A stretch of 64,000 nucleotides of DNA, taken from positions 17,952 to 81,951 of IMG/VR virus record IMGVR_UViG_3300027779_000018; one strand, written 5' to 3'. The first letter of the stretch is position 1. Each line of letters starts with the position of its first letter. Shown piece after piece: positions 1 to 6,965 of the stretch. This DNA is from a virus. The translations under genes were made by a program, and so were the position numbers. A model generated the notes under the pieces. It searched no databases. It saw nothing but the letters and a program-made list of their open reading frames with translations, and was not told the DNA's origin.

Positions 1-1
1 C

Positions 2-526
2 GGTCACTTCATAGCTGTCAACGAAGAAGACGGTAACAGGATGAAGTATCTAGACCCCATGGGAAGAATTTCTTATAATGTAGGATTTGATAACGCTGAT
101 TTTGAGAAGATCATGTCATGGATAGAGGATGTCATACCATGGAATGAAGATTTCCAAAATGTATCATTCATGCAAATAATCCAGTATCCAATGGACTCTG
201 CTATGCCTTTTCACCAAGATCAAGCAGATAGTAATGATACAGGTACTATTATATTCAACTTAAATGACGATTTTAAGGGTGGACGGCACATGGTTGACGG
301 TCACCAACTGATTCCTTTTACAGGAACAATGATAGCATTTAATAACTCCACTGAACGATGGCATGGAGTTGACCCAATTCTCGTAGGGGAACGATGGGTA
401 CTCGCACTATGGTTTGACCGAGGCGATGATAACGATGATAATGAAGTTCTCGGTGCGATGGAAGCCGCTAACGATGAACAGAACGAAGAAATTAAAGTAT
501 TCCCAAAGGCTATACTTAAACAATAA
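2..526 (+). CDS. 2OG-Fe(II) oxygenase, 5' end cut by window
   Basis: Prolyl-4-hydroxylase-fold dioxygenase, using 2-oxoglutarate, O2 and Fe(II) to hydroxylate an unknown substrate. The frame is open from base 2, and the residues before the ATG at 41 look coding, so the true start is probably outside the window. Counting from that ATG, the iron ligands are H58 and D60 (FHQDQ) and H108 (RWHGV), with R118 as the likely 2-oxoglutarate anchor. The stretch GTIIFNLNDDFKGGRHM is the typical core strand. The acidic tail is unremarkable. Such oxygenases are common in marine T4-like phages; the substrate cannot be told from sequence. Confidence 0.85.
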   Translation, partial: GHFIAVNEEDGNRMKYLDPMGRISYNVGFDNADFEKIMSWIEDVIPWNEDFQNVSFMQIIQYPMDSAMPFHQDQADSNDTGTIIFNLNDDFKGGRHMVDGHQLIPFTGTMIAFNNSTERWHGVDPILVGERWVLALWFDRGDDNDDNEVLGAMEAANDEQNEEIKVFPKAILKQ

Positions 527-531
527 ACAAT

Positions 532-744
532 ATGCAACACCAAGCGACCATGAAATGTGCAGTATGTTTAGATGATGTCCGAATAGAAGACATCAAATAT
601 CATACCCCCGATGGGGACAAAATATTTTGTGGGCCAAGTTGCAGCCTTAAATATCACCAAGGAAAGGAAAATGAGAAAACAAATAACAATATTAAAGATT
701 TTAACAACACTAACAGCAATAGCACTGACACTACAAGTGGTTGA
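532..744 (+). CDS. small TRASH/MYM-like zinc-finger protein
   Basis: A 70-residue protein not recognised by name. CAVC near the N-terminus and CGPSC about 20 residues later could bind one zinc; the spacing and the aromatic residue before the second pair resemble TRASH/MYM-type fingers. The rest is a Lys/Asn/Thr-rich tail. It follows the oxygenase by 5 nt and is probably co-transcribed. An ATG at 550, directly before the first Cys pair, is an alternative start; neither has a clear Shine-Dalgarno sequence. Confidence 0.6.
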   Translation: MQHQATMKCAVCLDDVRIEDIKYHTPDGDKIFCGPSCSLKYHQGKENEKTNNNIKDFNNTNSNSTDTTSG

Positions 745-772
745 ACTGTTTATACTATAGGAGAAAGACCCG

Positions 773-1027
773 ATGCCCATCAAATTAAGACAATCACAAA
801 CACAGAGGATTGATAGGCGATCAGAGAAAACAACCACAACACATTACTGGATGAAGGGTCAAACAGTAGATGTGTTAATAGAGGAATTGGTCAAATGTTA
901 TGAAACAGATGACCATGGAAGAGAGGTTACCAAGAAGGGTAAGGGAAAACTGAAAATGAAGATACTAAACGAGTTAGTACGAAGAGAAGTTAAACCTTAC
1001 AAAACACACTTTAAGGTAAGTAAATAA
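773..1027 (+). CDS. hypothetical basic protein
   Basis: An 84-residue, strongly basic protein of unknown function, rich in Arg/Lys/Thr. AGGAGAAAG lies 7-14 nt upstream of the ATG and supports this start. A TATACTATAGG sequence just before it resembles the -10 elements used elsewhere here, but no convincing -35 accompanies it. Possibly a nucleic-acid-binding accessory protein; that is inference from charge only. Confidence 0.6.
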   Translation: MPIKLRQSQTQRIDRRSEKTTTTHYWMKGQTVDVLIEELVKCYETDDHGREVTKKGKGKLKMKILNELVRREVKPYKTHFKVSK

Positions 1028-1052
1028 ACAATATATTATGAAGGAGAACAAC

Positions 1053-1724
1053 GTGAAATATATATTAACTGGCCTATTAGCTTTAGGCCTATCAACACAC
1101 GCACTAACAGATCATCTAAGTTTTGATGAGACTAGTTTTAGTGGTGATATCAACTATGCATCAGATTACATCTTTAGGGGTGTATCTCAAGCAGGTAAAC
1201 CAGTCGTATCAGTAAGTGCAGTCGTATCAGACTTGCCCGCTGGTGCATATGTCGGAGTATGGAGTAGTGATGTAGACTTCTCTAGAGACGGCGACAGTGA
1301 AACCACAAGAGAAGTAGATTTCTTTGGTGGATTCGTAACACAGATAGCAGACAACCTTACGGTTGACTTAGGATACATAAGATATCAGTACGATGGAATC
1401 GTAGACGATATTGAAGAGGTGTATGCAGTAGTCAATTGGGGTAACCTGACACTATCGAACTATACAGATACAAACACCCATGACAACTACGCAGAAGTAG
1501 GATACTCATTCGGGTGGTTATTTGGTGATGCATTTGATGTATCATTTATCTATGGTCTCTATGATGAGGATGACACATTTACTATGTTATCGGCGTCAAA
1601 GAATTTTGGTTCATCTGACCAGTGGACATTTGGGGTATTGATTGGTGAAGATGTGCTTGACGGACAAGCATCTAATTCAATCCATGCAAGTATAAATTAT
1701 AACTTCGGATTTACGAGGGGGTAA
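1053..1724 (+). CDS. TorF-family putative outer-membrane porin
   Basis: A 223-residue beta-barrel-like protein of the TorF/gcw_chp family. After a signal peptide (KYILTGLLALGLSTHA) comes the family's N-terminal signature YASDYIFRGVSQAGKP, then alternating strands with many Tyr/Trp/Phe, and an aromatic C-terminus (NYNFGF). I start it at the GTG at 1053 because AAGGAG lies 6 nt upstream; the in-frame ATG at 1038 has no ribosome-binding site and would place charged residues before the signal peptide. It is expected in the host outer membrane, where it could serve uptake or block superinfection; neither role is shown. The family is mainly proteobacterial, so host origin is likely. Confidence 0.85.
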   Translation: MKYILTGLLALGLSTHALTDHLSFDETSFSGDINYASDYIFRGVSQAGKPVVSVSAVVSDLPAGAYVGVWSSDVDFSRDGDSETTREVDFFGGFVTQIADNLTVDLGYIRYQYDGIVDDIEEVYAVVNWGNLTLSNYTDTNTHDNYAEVGYSFGWLFGDAFDVSFIYGLYDEDDTFTMLSASKNFGSSDQWTFGVLIGEDVLDGQASNSIHASINYNFGFTRG

Positions 1725-1728
1725 CACC

Positions 1729-1941
1729 ATGAGTTGGTGGAATACAGTAACAGACTTCTTTGGGTTTGAATGGGTCAGAGCAAGAGACGAGAAAGGTCGT
1801 TTCGTTGCAGATGATAAATCAACACCTGATGTAGACGAGTCTAAAAAGAAGGTCTACAAGAAGAGAGTACCTAGAACAGGGTATGCAAAACCCAAAAAAG
1901 CATCATCTAAGAAGGAGATGTTGAAGGGTGACTCTAAGTAG
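1729..1941 (+). CDS. hypothetical basic protein
   Basis: A 70-residue protein starting MSWWNTVTDFFGFEWVRARD, then a highly Lys-rich C-terminal half. The aromatic N-terminal helix could be amphipathic and membrane-associated. It starts 4 nt after the porin stop; GAGGGGG ahead of the ATG serves as ribosome-binding site, so it is probably translated together with the porin. No family recognised. Confidence 0.6.
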   Translation: MSWWNTVTDFFGFEWVRARDEKGRFVADDKSTPDVDESKKKVYKKRVPRTGYAKPKKASSKKEMLKGDSK

Positions 1942-1951
1942 AATCTAGAAT

Positions 1952-1971
1952 AGTCGGTTCGGGTTCCGACT
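1952..1971 (+). other. hairpin downstream of porin operon
   Basis: AGTCGG (1952-1957) and CCGACT (1966-1971) form a perfect 6-bp stem with an 8-nt loop. No T-run follows, so it is not a canonical intrinsic terminator. It lies between the porin operon and the tRNA gene and may act in 3'-end processing or partial termination. Confidence 0.35.
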
Positions 1972-2035
1972 GCAGTTGTCAGATGATCGATCATTATCAG
2001 TAATGACTGTAGTACAAAAACCCACCATTTTTTAT

Positions 2036-2111
2036 GGGGCTGTAGCTCAGTTGGGAGAGCGCTTCCCTTGCACGGAAGAGGTCGTAGGTTCGATCCCTAT
2101 CAGCTCCACCA
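2036..2111 (+). tRNA. tRNA-Ala (anticodon TGC), CCA encoded
   Basis: A full cloverleaf is readable: acceptor GGGGCTG/CAGCTCC, D-stem GCTC/GAGC, anticodon stem CTTCC/GGAAG with loop CTTGCAC (anticodon TGC), T-stem GTAGG/CCTAT with TTCGATC loop, discriminator A and encoded CCA. The G3:U70 wobble pair, the main alanine identity element, is present. It is the only tRNA found in this window. Confidence 0.96.
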
Positions 2112-2137
2112 TTATGCTAAACCAAGAGGAAAACATT

Positions 2138-2326
2138 ATGGACGAAATGACATTCGTGGACTACAAGTTCTATCTGAATGGTCAAGGTGACATAGCATTT
2201 GATGAAGGTCTCGATACCCATCAATTGCGTGTAAGACAAGGTGATCTACTCAGAGTGAGTAGAGACGTTGAAGGACGAATATGTCTACAACGGTATGGTC
2301 ATGTCTCACCACACGAAAATGACTAA
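2138..2326 (+). CDS. small hypothetical protein
   Basis: A 62-residue protein starting MDEMTFVDYKFYLNGQGD. The reading frame is open much further upstream, but that part runs through the tRNA gene and cannot be coding. ATG at 2138 is preceded by AAGAGGAAAA and is the likely start; ATG 2114 is only 2 nt after the tRNA. Predicted mostly beta. No family recognised. Confidence 0.55.
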   Translation: MDEMTFVDYKFYLNGQGDIAFDEGLDTHQLRVRQGDLLRVSRDVEGRICLQRYGHVSPHEND

Positions 2327-2408
2327 ATACATTTGAACGAGTAATAACCTGTCGAGACGATCAAAAGTCCAAAGGTTATGAAAGTACATACATAATAAGG
2401 AGATATAA

Positions 2409-2555
2409 ATGCAATATATAGCATCAATGTCTGCCTCGATACATGACAATTACGCCATCTTATCCCGCAGACATCTAAAACCCACATGGAAAAAATTCAA
2501 TAAGTTATTGAAATCTGGCCGGTTCGACAAGGTAGTTAAGACGTTTATCTTATAA
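2409..2555 (+). CDS. tiny basic protein (48 aa)
   Basis: A short frame beginning MQYIASMSASIHDNYAILSR and ending in a basic helix (WKKFNKLLKSGRFDKVVKTF). Its support is the strong AAGGAG 6 nt before the ATG, in a stretch otherwise without a gene. Function unknown. Confidence 0.5.
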   Translation: MQYIASMSASIHDNYAILSRRHLKPTWKKFNKLLKSGRFDKVVKTFIL

Positions 2556-2561
2556 ACCCCC

Positions 2562-2590
2562 TTGTCAAAGATGAGTTGGGGTAGTATAAT
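2562..2590 (+). promoter_or_regulatory. sigma70-type promoter for the 2656 gene
   Basis: TTGTCA (2562-2567), 17-bp spacer, TATAAT (2585-2590). It reads toward the 303-aa gene starting 65 nt downstream and probably drives the 2656-5590 gene block. Confidence 0.7.
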
Positions 2591-2655
2591 AGACTAATGG
2601 TGGAGTACTAAATACCTCTACAAACAACAACTGAATATATTATTAAGGAACAAGA

Positions 2656-3567
2656 ATGGCGACTAACATTATAATGCATCAGAAGTCTAACATGACTGCT
2701 GAAACAATCAACACCTCATTTGTACGACTCAAGAAACTTAGAGTTCAAATGATTCAAGCAGGACACAATGAAGTATCGTTTTTCTGCCTCAAAGATAGAG
2801 CGTGTCAAACTGGTGGACTACTGGATTGGATTACCCCAATTCTTTACGATGCTGACCCTCTCATTACTGATGAGTCCTATTACCAATTAACGGTCTTAGC
2901 CGATCACCCCCAACTTGCAATAGACCATTGTAAGAATATCTTGTGGAACCCTGCATTAATTCCCCTAGACCTATGTCAAACTGCTATCCTCGCCAACCTA
3001 CCATCAAAAGGGGACATCAAGAATATACCCGATAGCGTAGAGTTAGACGCTGCCACCCTAGTCACCATTAAAGAGAATGCACTACCCTTCATAGAGATGC
3101 CGATGAAATGGTGGGACTTTGAAGATGATGATGACATAGACACTGAATTCAAGGGACAATGGTATTTTGCCTTTGTCAGTGAAGAACTCAAGGACATAAA
3201 AACCACCTTCATGGCTGATATCACAAACACTATAGACACCTATAGTGCAATAGGTGGTGTTCAAGGATTTATAGAATCCCAATACAAGGGAGTTGTCCTA
3301 CCCACCAAATGTGGTCAGTTCACCCCTTACTATATCAACAACGAAGAGAAGAATTTAGAACTTAACGAACAATGGGAAACGAAGATCAGACATTATTTCC
3401 CTACTGAGTGGTATCCACCCGATCAGTCAGAAATGGATGCACCCCTGTTTTCCTATGACCACGAATGGAGAGACGTGTCAAAACAAGTACGATTCTTGTT
3501 CATGGATGACAACAACGGTGAACACGATCAGAAATCTGATTTGTATGCACGACTATGGTTCCTATAA
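2656..3567 (+). CDS. hypothetical protein (303 aa)
   Basis: A soluble acidic protein with no family I recognise. It contains a run of Asp residues (FEDDDDID, near residue 155) and Trp/Tyr-rich segments. AAGGAACAAGA precedes the ATG. Its last 13 nt overlap the oxygenase-methyltransferase-fold fusion gene, indicating a shared operon behind the promoter at 2562. Like its three downstream neighbours it is rich in C on the + strand. Confidence 0.7.
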   Translation: MATNIIMHQKSNMTAETINTSFVRLKKLRVQMIQAGHNEVSFFCLKDRACQTGGLLDWITPILYDADPLITDESYYQLTVLADHPQLAIDHCKNILWNPALIPLDLCQTAILANLPSKGDIKNIPDSVELDAATLVTIKENALPFIEMPMKWWDFEDDDDIDTEFKGQWYFAFVSEELKDIKTTFMADITNTIDTYSAIGGVQGFIESQYKGVVLPTKCGQFTPYYINNEEKNLELNEQWETKIRHYFPTEWYPPDQSEMDAPLFSYDHEWRDVSKQVRFLFMDDNNGEHDQKSDLYARLWFL

Positions 3568-4847
3568 CGCCCTTAAAGTTGCGCCTACCCTCGGGCGAAG
3601 CGCTCGTTAACGGCGTTATAGGAAATAAGGAACATCTAATTTTCGATCAATTCCTCACGGACGAGGAATGCAATCACATTGCTACCATACTCAAACGAGA
3701 CGAACATAAGATTTTGCGTATACCGAATCACGAGGATACTGGTTACACAGGAACCACTTCTAAATATTCGGTATACAATCTGTTAAATCATGGTGATATT
3801 CGCCCCCTGAAACTACCCGATAGACTATTCAACTTATCCCTATTTTCACATTGCACTGAACTATGGGTGCAATGTTGGGGTAACGTATTGCATCAAGGAC
3901 AAGAATTGTCCACTCACATGCATAGCTCCGTAGAACAACCATTGAATTTGTGTGCCACGTCCATATACCTAGAAGGCCCCGAACCTTCTTATACACATTG
4001 GGAAGACACTGGCCAGACCCAAAACATTCAGGGACAACTCAACGTGGTCGGACAACACCACGAACACTCAGTCAAACCCAATATACACACACAACCACGG
4101 ATTTCTATGGCATTGGATATTCATTGGGAGTATAGTCCTCTCATGATCGAAAACAACACCAAACGATTCATGCACATTCAGAGAAAGGAGAAGGTACTGT
4201 ACGAATCAGACTATGAGGGTATGCCCATAATCGTTAAAGAAACTAACGACACCACCAAATTATACTTCGGTCACCAGTCGAAAATAGTCCAAACGATAAT
4301 CTCAAAGAAGAATCCTCTCACACTATGGCACACCTATAGTAAGCAGTTATGTGAAGTGACCAAACGAGTGAAAGACCCAAAAAATGCATTGGTACTTGGA
4401 TTGGGGGGTGGAATCATACCCTCATGGTTACTTGCAAACACTAAGTGTAAGGTTGATGCGGTTGAGATCATACCCGAACTCGAACACATAGCACAAAAAT
4501 ACTTCCACATGCCCAAGAGTATCAATGTCATTATAGACGATGCATTTAAATTCGTGCAGGACACTTCAAACACCTATGATATTATCGTTGTCGATCTATG
4601 GGAACCCACAGGGGACTTTATGGAGAAGTTTGATGATGCATTCTATAATGGATTAAAACAGATTCTCAGAAACCCTAACGGCTGTATTGCAATCAACACC
4701 TTATTTCGTATGGATAGGGAACGCCATGACGAGTACCTACTACGACTTAAAAAGGAATTCACATCCGTAACAGAATGCCTCAACCCTTACCCCAAGAGCA
4801 ACAATTGTGTCATCTACTGCAGTAATAACACCATAAATAACACATAA
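3555..4847 (+). CDS. fusion: 2OG-Fe(II) oxygenase + spermidine-synthase-like domain
   Basis: 430 residues with two enzyme parts. Residues ~25-190 resemble phage 2OG-Fe(II) oxygenases of the 2OG-FeII_Oxy_5 kind: H121-M-H123 in LSTHMHSS, H171 in HEHSVKPN and R182 fit the iron and 2-oxoglutarate positions. Residues ~205-420 resemble polyamine aminopropyltransferases: an N-terminal strand domain (VLYES...IIVKET) and a Rossmann core with LGLGGG (281-286), the acidic residue E304 in VDAVEIIPE, IDDAFKFV (D328/D329) and YDIIVVDLW (D347). It could modify a small amine or a bound substrate in two steps; the reaction is unknown. It overlaps the previous gene by 13 nt. Confidence 0.75.
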   Translation: MVPITPLKLRLPSGEALVNGVIGNKEHLIFDQFLTDEECNHIATILKRDEHKILRIPNHEDTGYTGTTSKYSVYNLLNHGDIRPLKLPDRLFNLSLFSHCTELWVQCWGNVLHQGQELSTHMHSSVEQPLNLCATSIYLEGPEPSYTHWEDTGQTQNIQGQLNVVGQHHEHSVKPNIHTQPRISMALDIHWEYSPLMIENNTKRFMHIQRKEKVLYESDYEGMPIIVKETNDTTKLYFGHQSKIVQTIISKKNPLTLWHTYSKQLCEVTKRVKDPKNALVLGLGGGIIPSWLLANTKCKVDAVEIIPELEHIAQKYFHMPKSINVIIDDAFKFVQDTSNTYDIIVVDLWEPTGDFMEKFDDAFYNGLKQILRNPNGCIAINTLFRMDRERHDEYLLRLKKEFTSVTECLNPYPKSNNCVIYCSNNTINNT

Positions 4848-4862
4848 AGGAAACAATTAAAC

Positions 4863-5231
4863 ATGAAATTTGACAGTAACAACCCCAAAGTATTGGTACA
4901 CTACGAAACGAGCAACCCCTTAGCCTCTGAGATGTTCGAATACCTAACCGACAAAGTCCCCTTCATGGATGAGGTAGGAGATTCAAACACTTACGGAAGT
5001 TGGGTACACCACACGGACGAGCATGGACTCTTTGACATCTACTTCCACCTGATAGACAATCCTACCCTCACAGAACCATGGTTAGAATTAGGAGAGGCCA
5101 TCAGCCACAAAACCTATTTCGTAGACACCACAGGAACGCTGGAGAATATACCCACGAATGCGTCCGTCATCGTAGAAACCACACCCGCGGAGCTATGGGA
5201 ACGAGTCAAACGAGAGTATCTTGAACGGTGA
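4863..5231 (+). CDS. hypothetical protein (122 aa)
   Basis: Soluble acidic protein starting MKFDSNNPKVLVHYETSN; mixed alpha/beta, unrecognised. AAAGGAAACAATTAAAC provides a ribosome-binding site. The stop overlaps the GTG start of the next gene (GTGA), so the two are translationally coupled. Confidence 0.65.
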   Translation: MKFDSNNPKVLVHYETSNPLASEMFEYLTDKVPFMDEVGDSNTYGSWVHHTDEHGLFDIYFHLIDNPTLTEPWLELGEAISHKTYFVDTTGTLENIPTNASVIVETTPAELWERVKREYLER

Positions 5232-5590
5232 CCTACAACAATAACTACACCGAACCCAACATAGACAACGGAATAACGGTCAGTAGAAAGAATTCAGAGG
5301 TCATCGGTAATACCTTTACCCCTGATTGGAGTAAAAACACTCACCTTTGCTATGGGGGTGGAGATCACTTCCATGAGGGAACCACAAGAACAAGACGTAG
5401 TACCGTAGAACACTTCAACATCCCCCTAAACTATAAGGAACTCCAACACCTTACCACAGGGGATCATTCCACACTTCACCACCAACTCAAAGAACGTCTA
5501 GGAATAGACCTACACACGGTGTACGATATCGATAGAGTATGGATAGCTCCTCATAACACATGGGAACCAATAGGAAAGGGGTCTTATTAA
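5228..5590 (+). CDS. hypothetical protein (120 aa), GTG start
   Basis: Starts at GTG overlapping the upstream stop. His-rich middle (YGGGDHFHEGTT, HLTTGDHSTLHHQL) suggests possible metal binding, but no family is recognised. It is the last gene of the 2656-5590 block and ends tail-to-tail with the minus-strand DUF7220-like gene, sharing 4 bases with it. Confidence 0.6.
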   Translation: MTYNNNYTEPNIDNGITVSRKNSEVIGNTFTPDWSKNTHLCYGGGDHFHEGTTRTRRSTVEHFNIPLNYKELQHLTTGDHSTLHHQLKERLGIDLHTVYDIDRVWIAPHNTWEPIGKGSY

Positions 5591-5808
5591 CCCAACTGAG
5601 AGAAGTATCGTCTAATCATATAGACCCGACAATAGGCAACCACGGTCATGATTGCCGTCACCGTAGTACCAATGTAAAATGCACTGTCCCATTCGAGGAT
5701 ATTCATGAAGAGAAACAGCAGAGAAAGATTCAGAGGGTAGTTAATTAACAACCCAGTACCTACTGCTGTCATTGTTTCTTTGTGTATTTTACGAGACTTC
5801 TTAGACAT
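5587..5808 (-). CDS. DUF7220-like small membrane protein
   Basis: 73 residues starting MSKKSRK, followed by two hydrophobic helices (LLINYPLNLSLLFLFMNIL and FYIGTTVTAIMTVVAYCRVY) and a basic end (RRYF). This layout matches the DUF7220 family of phage and bacterial inner-membrane proteins of unknown function. I reject the ATG 18 nt upstream because the -10 element overlaps it; from 5808 the ATG lies only 6 nt after TATACT, so the mRNA would be leaderless or nearly so. Confidence 0.7.
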   Translation of the reverse strand: MSKKSRKIHKETMTAVGTGLLINYPLNLSLLFLFMNILEWDSAFYIGTTVTAIMTVVAYCRVYMIRRYFSQLG

Positions 5809-5814
5809 ACCTAT

Positions 5815-5843
5815 AGTATAACACACTGAGAGGCCTATGTATA
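5815..5843 (-). promoter_or_regulatory. promoter of the DUF7220-like gene
   Basis: On the minus strand: TATACA (5843-5838), 17-bp spacer, TATACT (5820-5815), then ATAGGT and the ATG. The -10 and following bases equal those of the promoter at 7144; the -35 is weaker. Confidence 0.55.
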
Positions 5844-6080
5844 GGGGGTTTTAATATAATTCTGAGAGTCTTATGGTGAGAGTGATTAAAAGTGGGGAGA
5901 AGTGTGTCAAAGTGGGGGAATAATAATGGAATGTAAGGGGTGATACTGAGAGTATTACTTTTTGGGTATCGGTGATGTTGTTAAGGGGTACAAACACGAG
6001 ATTTAGTCGGGAGTCAAGTCGGAGCGTTGCCTAAATGGTGCCGCTGAGACCCTTATCCCATAGGTATCTCAGAGCGCCTG

Positions 6081-6260
6081 CTAGAGGACAGTGCATTTGG
6101 TGATGTGAATGCACTTAGTGTCATCTATGTGCAGGGCATTCAGCTCCTCTTGAGAGATAAACGTAGCGTCTTCCGTCCATTCTTTGTCCGTCCAGTTCTC
6201 TAGTGTCTCTCCTAGACGGTGGGTTTGTGCAATCCAGTTGTTATATCCTTCTAGTGACAT
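6081..6260 (-). CDS. tiny hypothetical protein (59 aa)
   Basis: Frame starting MSLEGYNNWIAQTHRLGETL, acidic with Trp residues, ending IHITKCTVL. It is the last of three minus-strand genes whose ends overlap, and its ATG lies within the final codons of the upstream frame, so translation is likely coupled. Function unknown. Confidence 0.6.
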   Translation of the reverse strand: MSLEGYNNWIAQTHRLGETLENWTDKEWTEDATFISQEELNALHIDDTKCIHITKCTVL

Positions 6261-6418
6261 GATACATAGGCCTCGTCTGAACTCATGGGGGATCGATTGA
6301 GTGCAATTTGTATGTTGACCTTCTCTGCGTACTCATGAGCGGCCATCTTTGTCTTGAATATCTTTGCACATAGGGGTCGGTGAGTGTGTAAGCAGCTGAT
6401 TCGGTAGTAGAAAAACAT
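6251..6418 (-). CDS. tiny hypothetical protein (55 aa)
   Basis: Frame starting MFFYYRISCLHTHRPLCAKI; residues 20-45 look like a helix (IFKTKMAAHEYAEKVNIQ). Its ATG overlaps the stop of the preceding minus-strand gene (TAATG), typical of translational coupling. No family recognised. Confidence 0.6.
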   Translation of the reverse strand: MFFYYRISCLHTHRPLCAKIFKTKMAAHEYAEKVNIQIALNRSPMSSDEAYVSCH

Positions 6419-6603
6419 TATACACTCTCCATTTTCAGTTTTGTGATTGCACTTCGTAGTTTTGCTTCCTTACGAGGACTAGCCGGCAGTGATATCCCTC
6501 TATTTTGTCCTATTAGAGGGATGCGATCATCCTCTATAGCCCATATCTCTGAAACCATCTCAGTCCGTTCTTCTTTTGTCATCTCATTCCACTCTTTCAT
6601 CAT
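6418..6603 (-). CDS. small hypothetical protein (61 aa)
   Basis: Starts MMKEWNEMTKEERTEMVSEI, an acidic/basic helical protein with LPASPRKEAKLRSA near the end. GAGAGAAAG lies just before the two ATGs. First gene of a three-gene minus-strand operon driven by the promoter at 6660-6631. Confidence 0.65.
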   Translation of the reverse strand: MMKEWNEMTKEERTEMVSEIWAIEDDRIPLIGQNRGISLPASPRKEAKLRSAITKLKMESV

Positions 6604-6630
6604 CTTTCTCTCATTATTTAATATACAAGT

Positions 6631-6660
6631 ATTATATCAGAAATGTGGGGTCATTGTCAA
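6631..6660 (-). promoter_or_regulatory. sigma70-type promoter, repeated phage consensus
   Basis: Minus strand: TTGACA (6660-6655) followed by ATG, 18-bp spacer, TATAAT (6636-6631). The TTGACAATG start and 18-bp spacing match promoters at 6799, 7144, 12511, 20351 and 20821. Confidence 0.8.
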
Positions 6661-6798
6661 CACTTTTCTGCACCTATATTCGTTTTCTTTGCACACTTAT
6701 CTGCACCACGCAGCGCTTTGAGTTTCCCACGGAGAATGTATGCTTCATTGTCGGGTCTTTGTTCCTGAAACCCTTACCACCACTGGGTTTCAGAGCGG
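6661..6798. other. inter-promoter region with 9-bp hairpin
   Basis: No gene between the divergent promoters. CTGAAACCC (6765-6773) and GGGTTTCAG (6785-6793) form a perfect 9-bp stem with an 11-nt loop ending 6 bp before the -35 at 6799. It could be an operator or cruciform; no T-run follows. Confidence 0.5.
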
Positions 6799-6828
6799 TT
6801 GACAATGGGTCACACTTTATGTTATACT
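6799..6828 (+). promoter_or_regulatory. sigma70-type promoter, repeated phage consensus
   Basis: TTGACA (6799-6804), 18-bp spacer, TATACT (6823-6828), then ATGTATATAATG as at the 20351 promoter. It reads into a region with no gene longer than seven codons, so its product is probably an RNA. Confidence 0.75.
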
Positions 6829-6834
6829 ATGTAT

Positions 6835-6925
6835 ATAATGGAGATTAAGCGAATGATATAGAGTGACGGCGGTGCGAGGCAATGTCGATACCTCACTGTA
6901 TAGACTGCAAGAGTCTGAATTTTTG
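6835..6925 (+). ncRNA. candidate small RNA upstream of DnaA boxes
   Basis: Inferred transcript of about 90 nt from the 6799 promoter. It holds only a seven-codon frame (MEIKRMI). GAGG (6876-6879) can pair with CCTC (6891-6894), and AGACT/AGTCT (6902-6916) with five T residues soon after is a weak terminator. An RNA acting at the adjacent DnaA-box array, for example as primer or regulator, is a hypothesis. Confidence 0.35.
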
Positions 6926-6965
6926 GAAACACTACTAGTGTCTCTGAGATTTCTTTGAGCTAAAG

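Noticed and set aside
1976-2137. N-terminal extension of the 2138 gene
   Set aside because: It would translate the whole tRNA-Ala gene.
5990-6080. tRNA-like stretch on the + strand
   Set aside because: It has a D-loop-like start and a hairpin (CTGAG/CTCAG, 6041-6075), but no T-arm with TTCGA and no matching acceptor stem, so I do not call a tRNA.
6443-6848. Two plus-strand frames of about 90 codons over the minus-strand operon and promoters
   Set aside because: They run over promoter elements and a hairpin, lack ribosome-binding sites and have Ser/Phe-rich shadow composition; the opposite strand has overlapping coupled genes.
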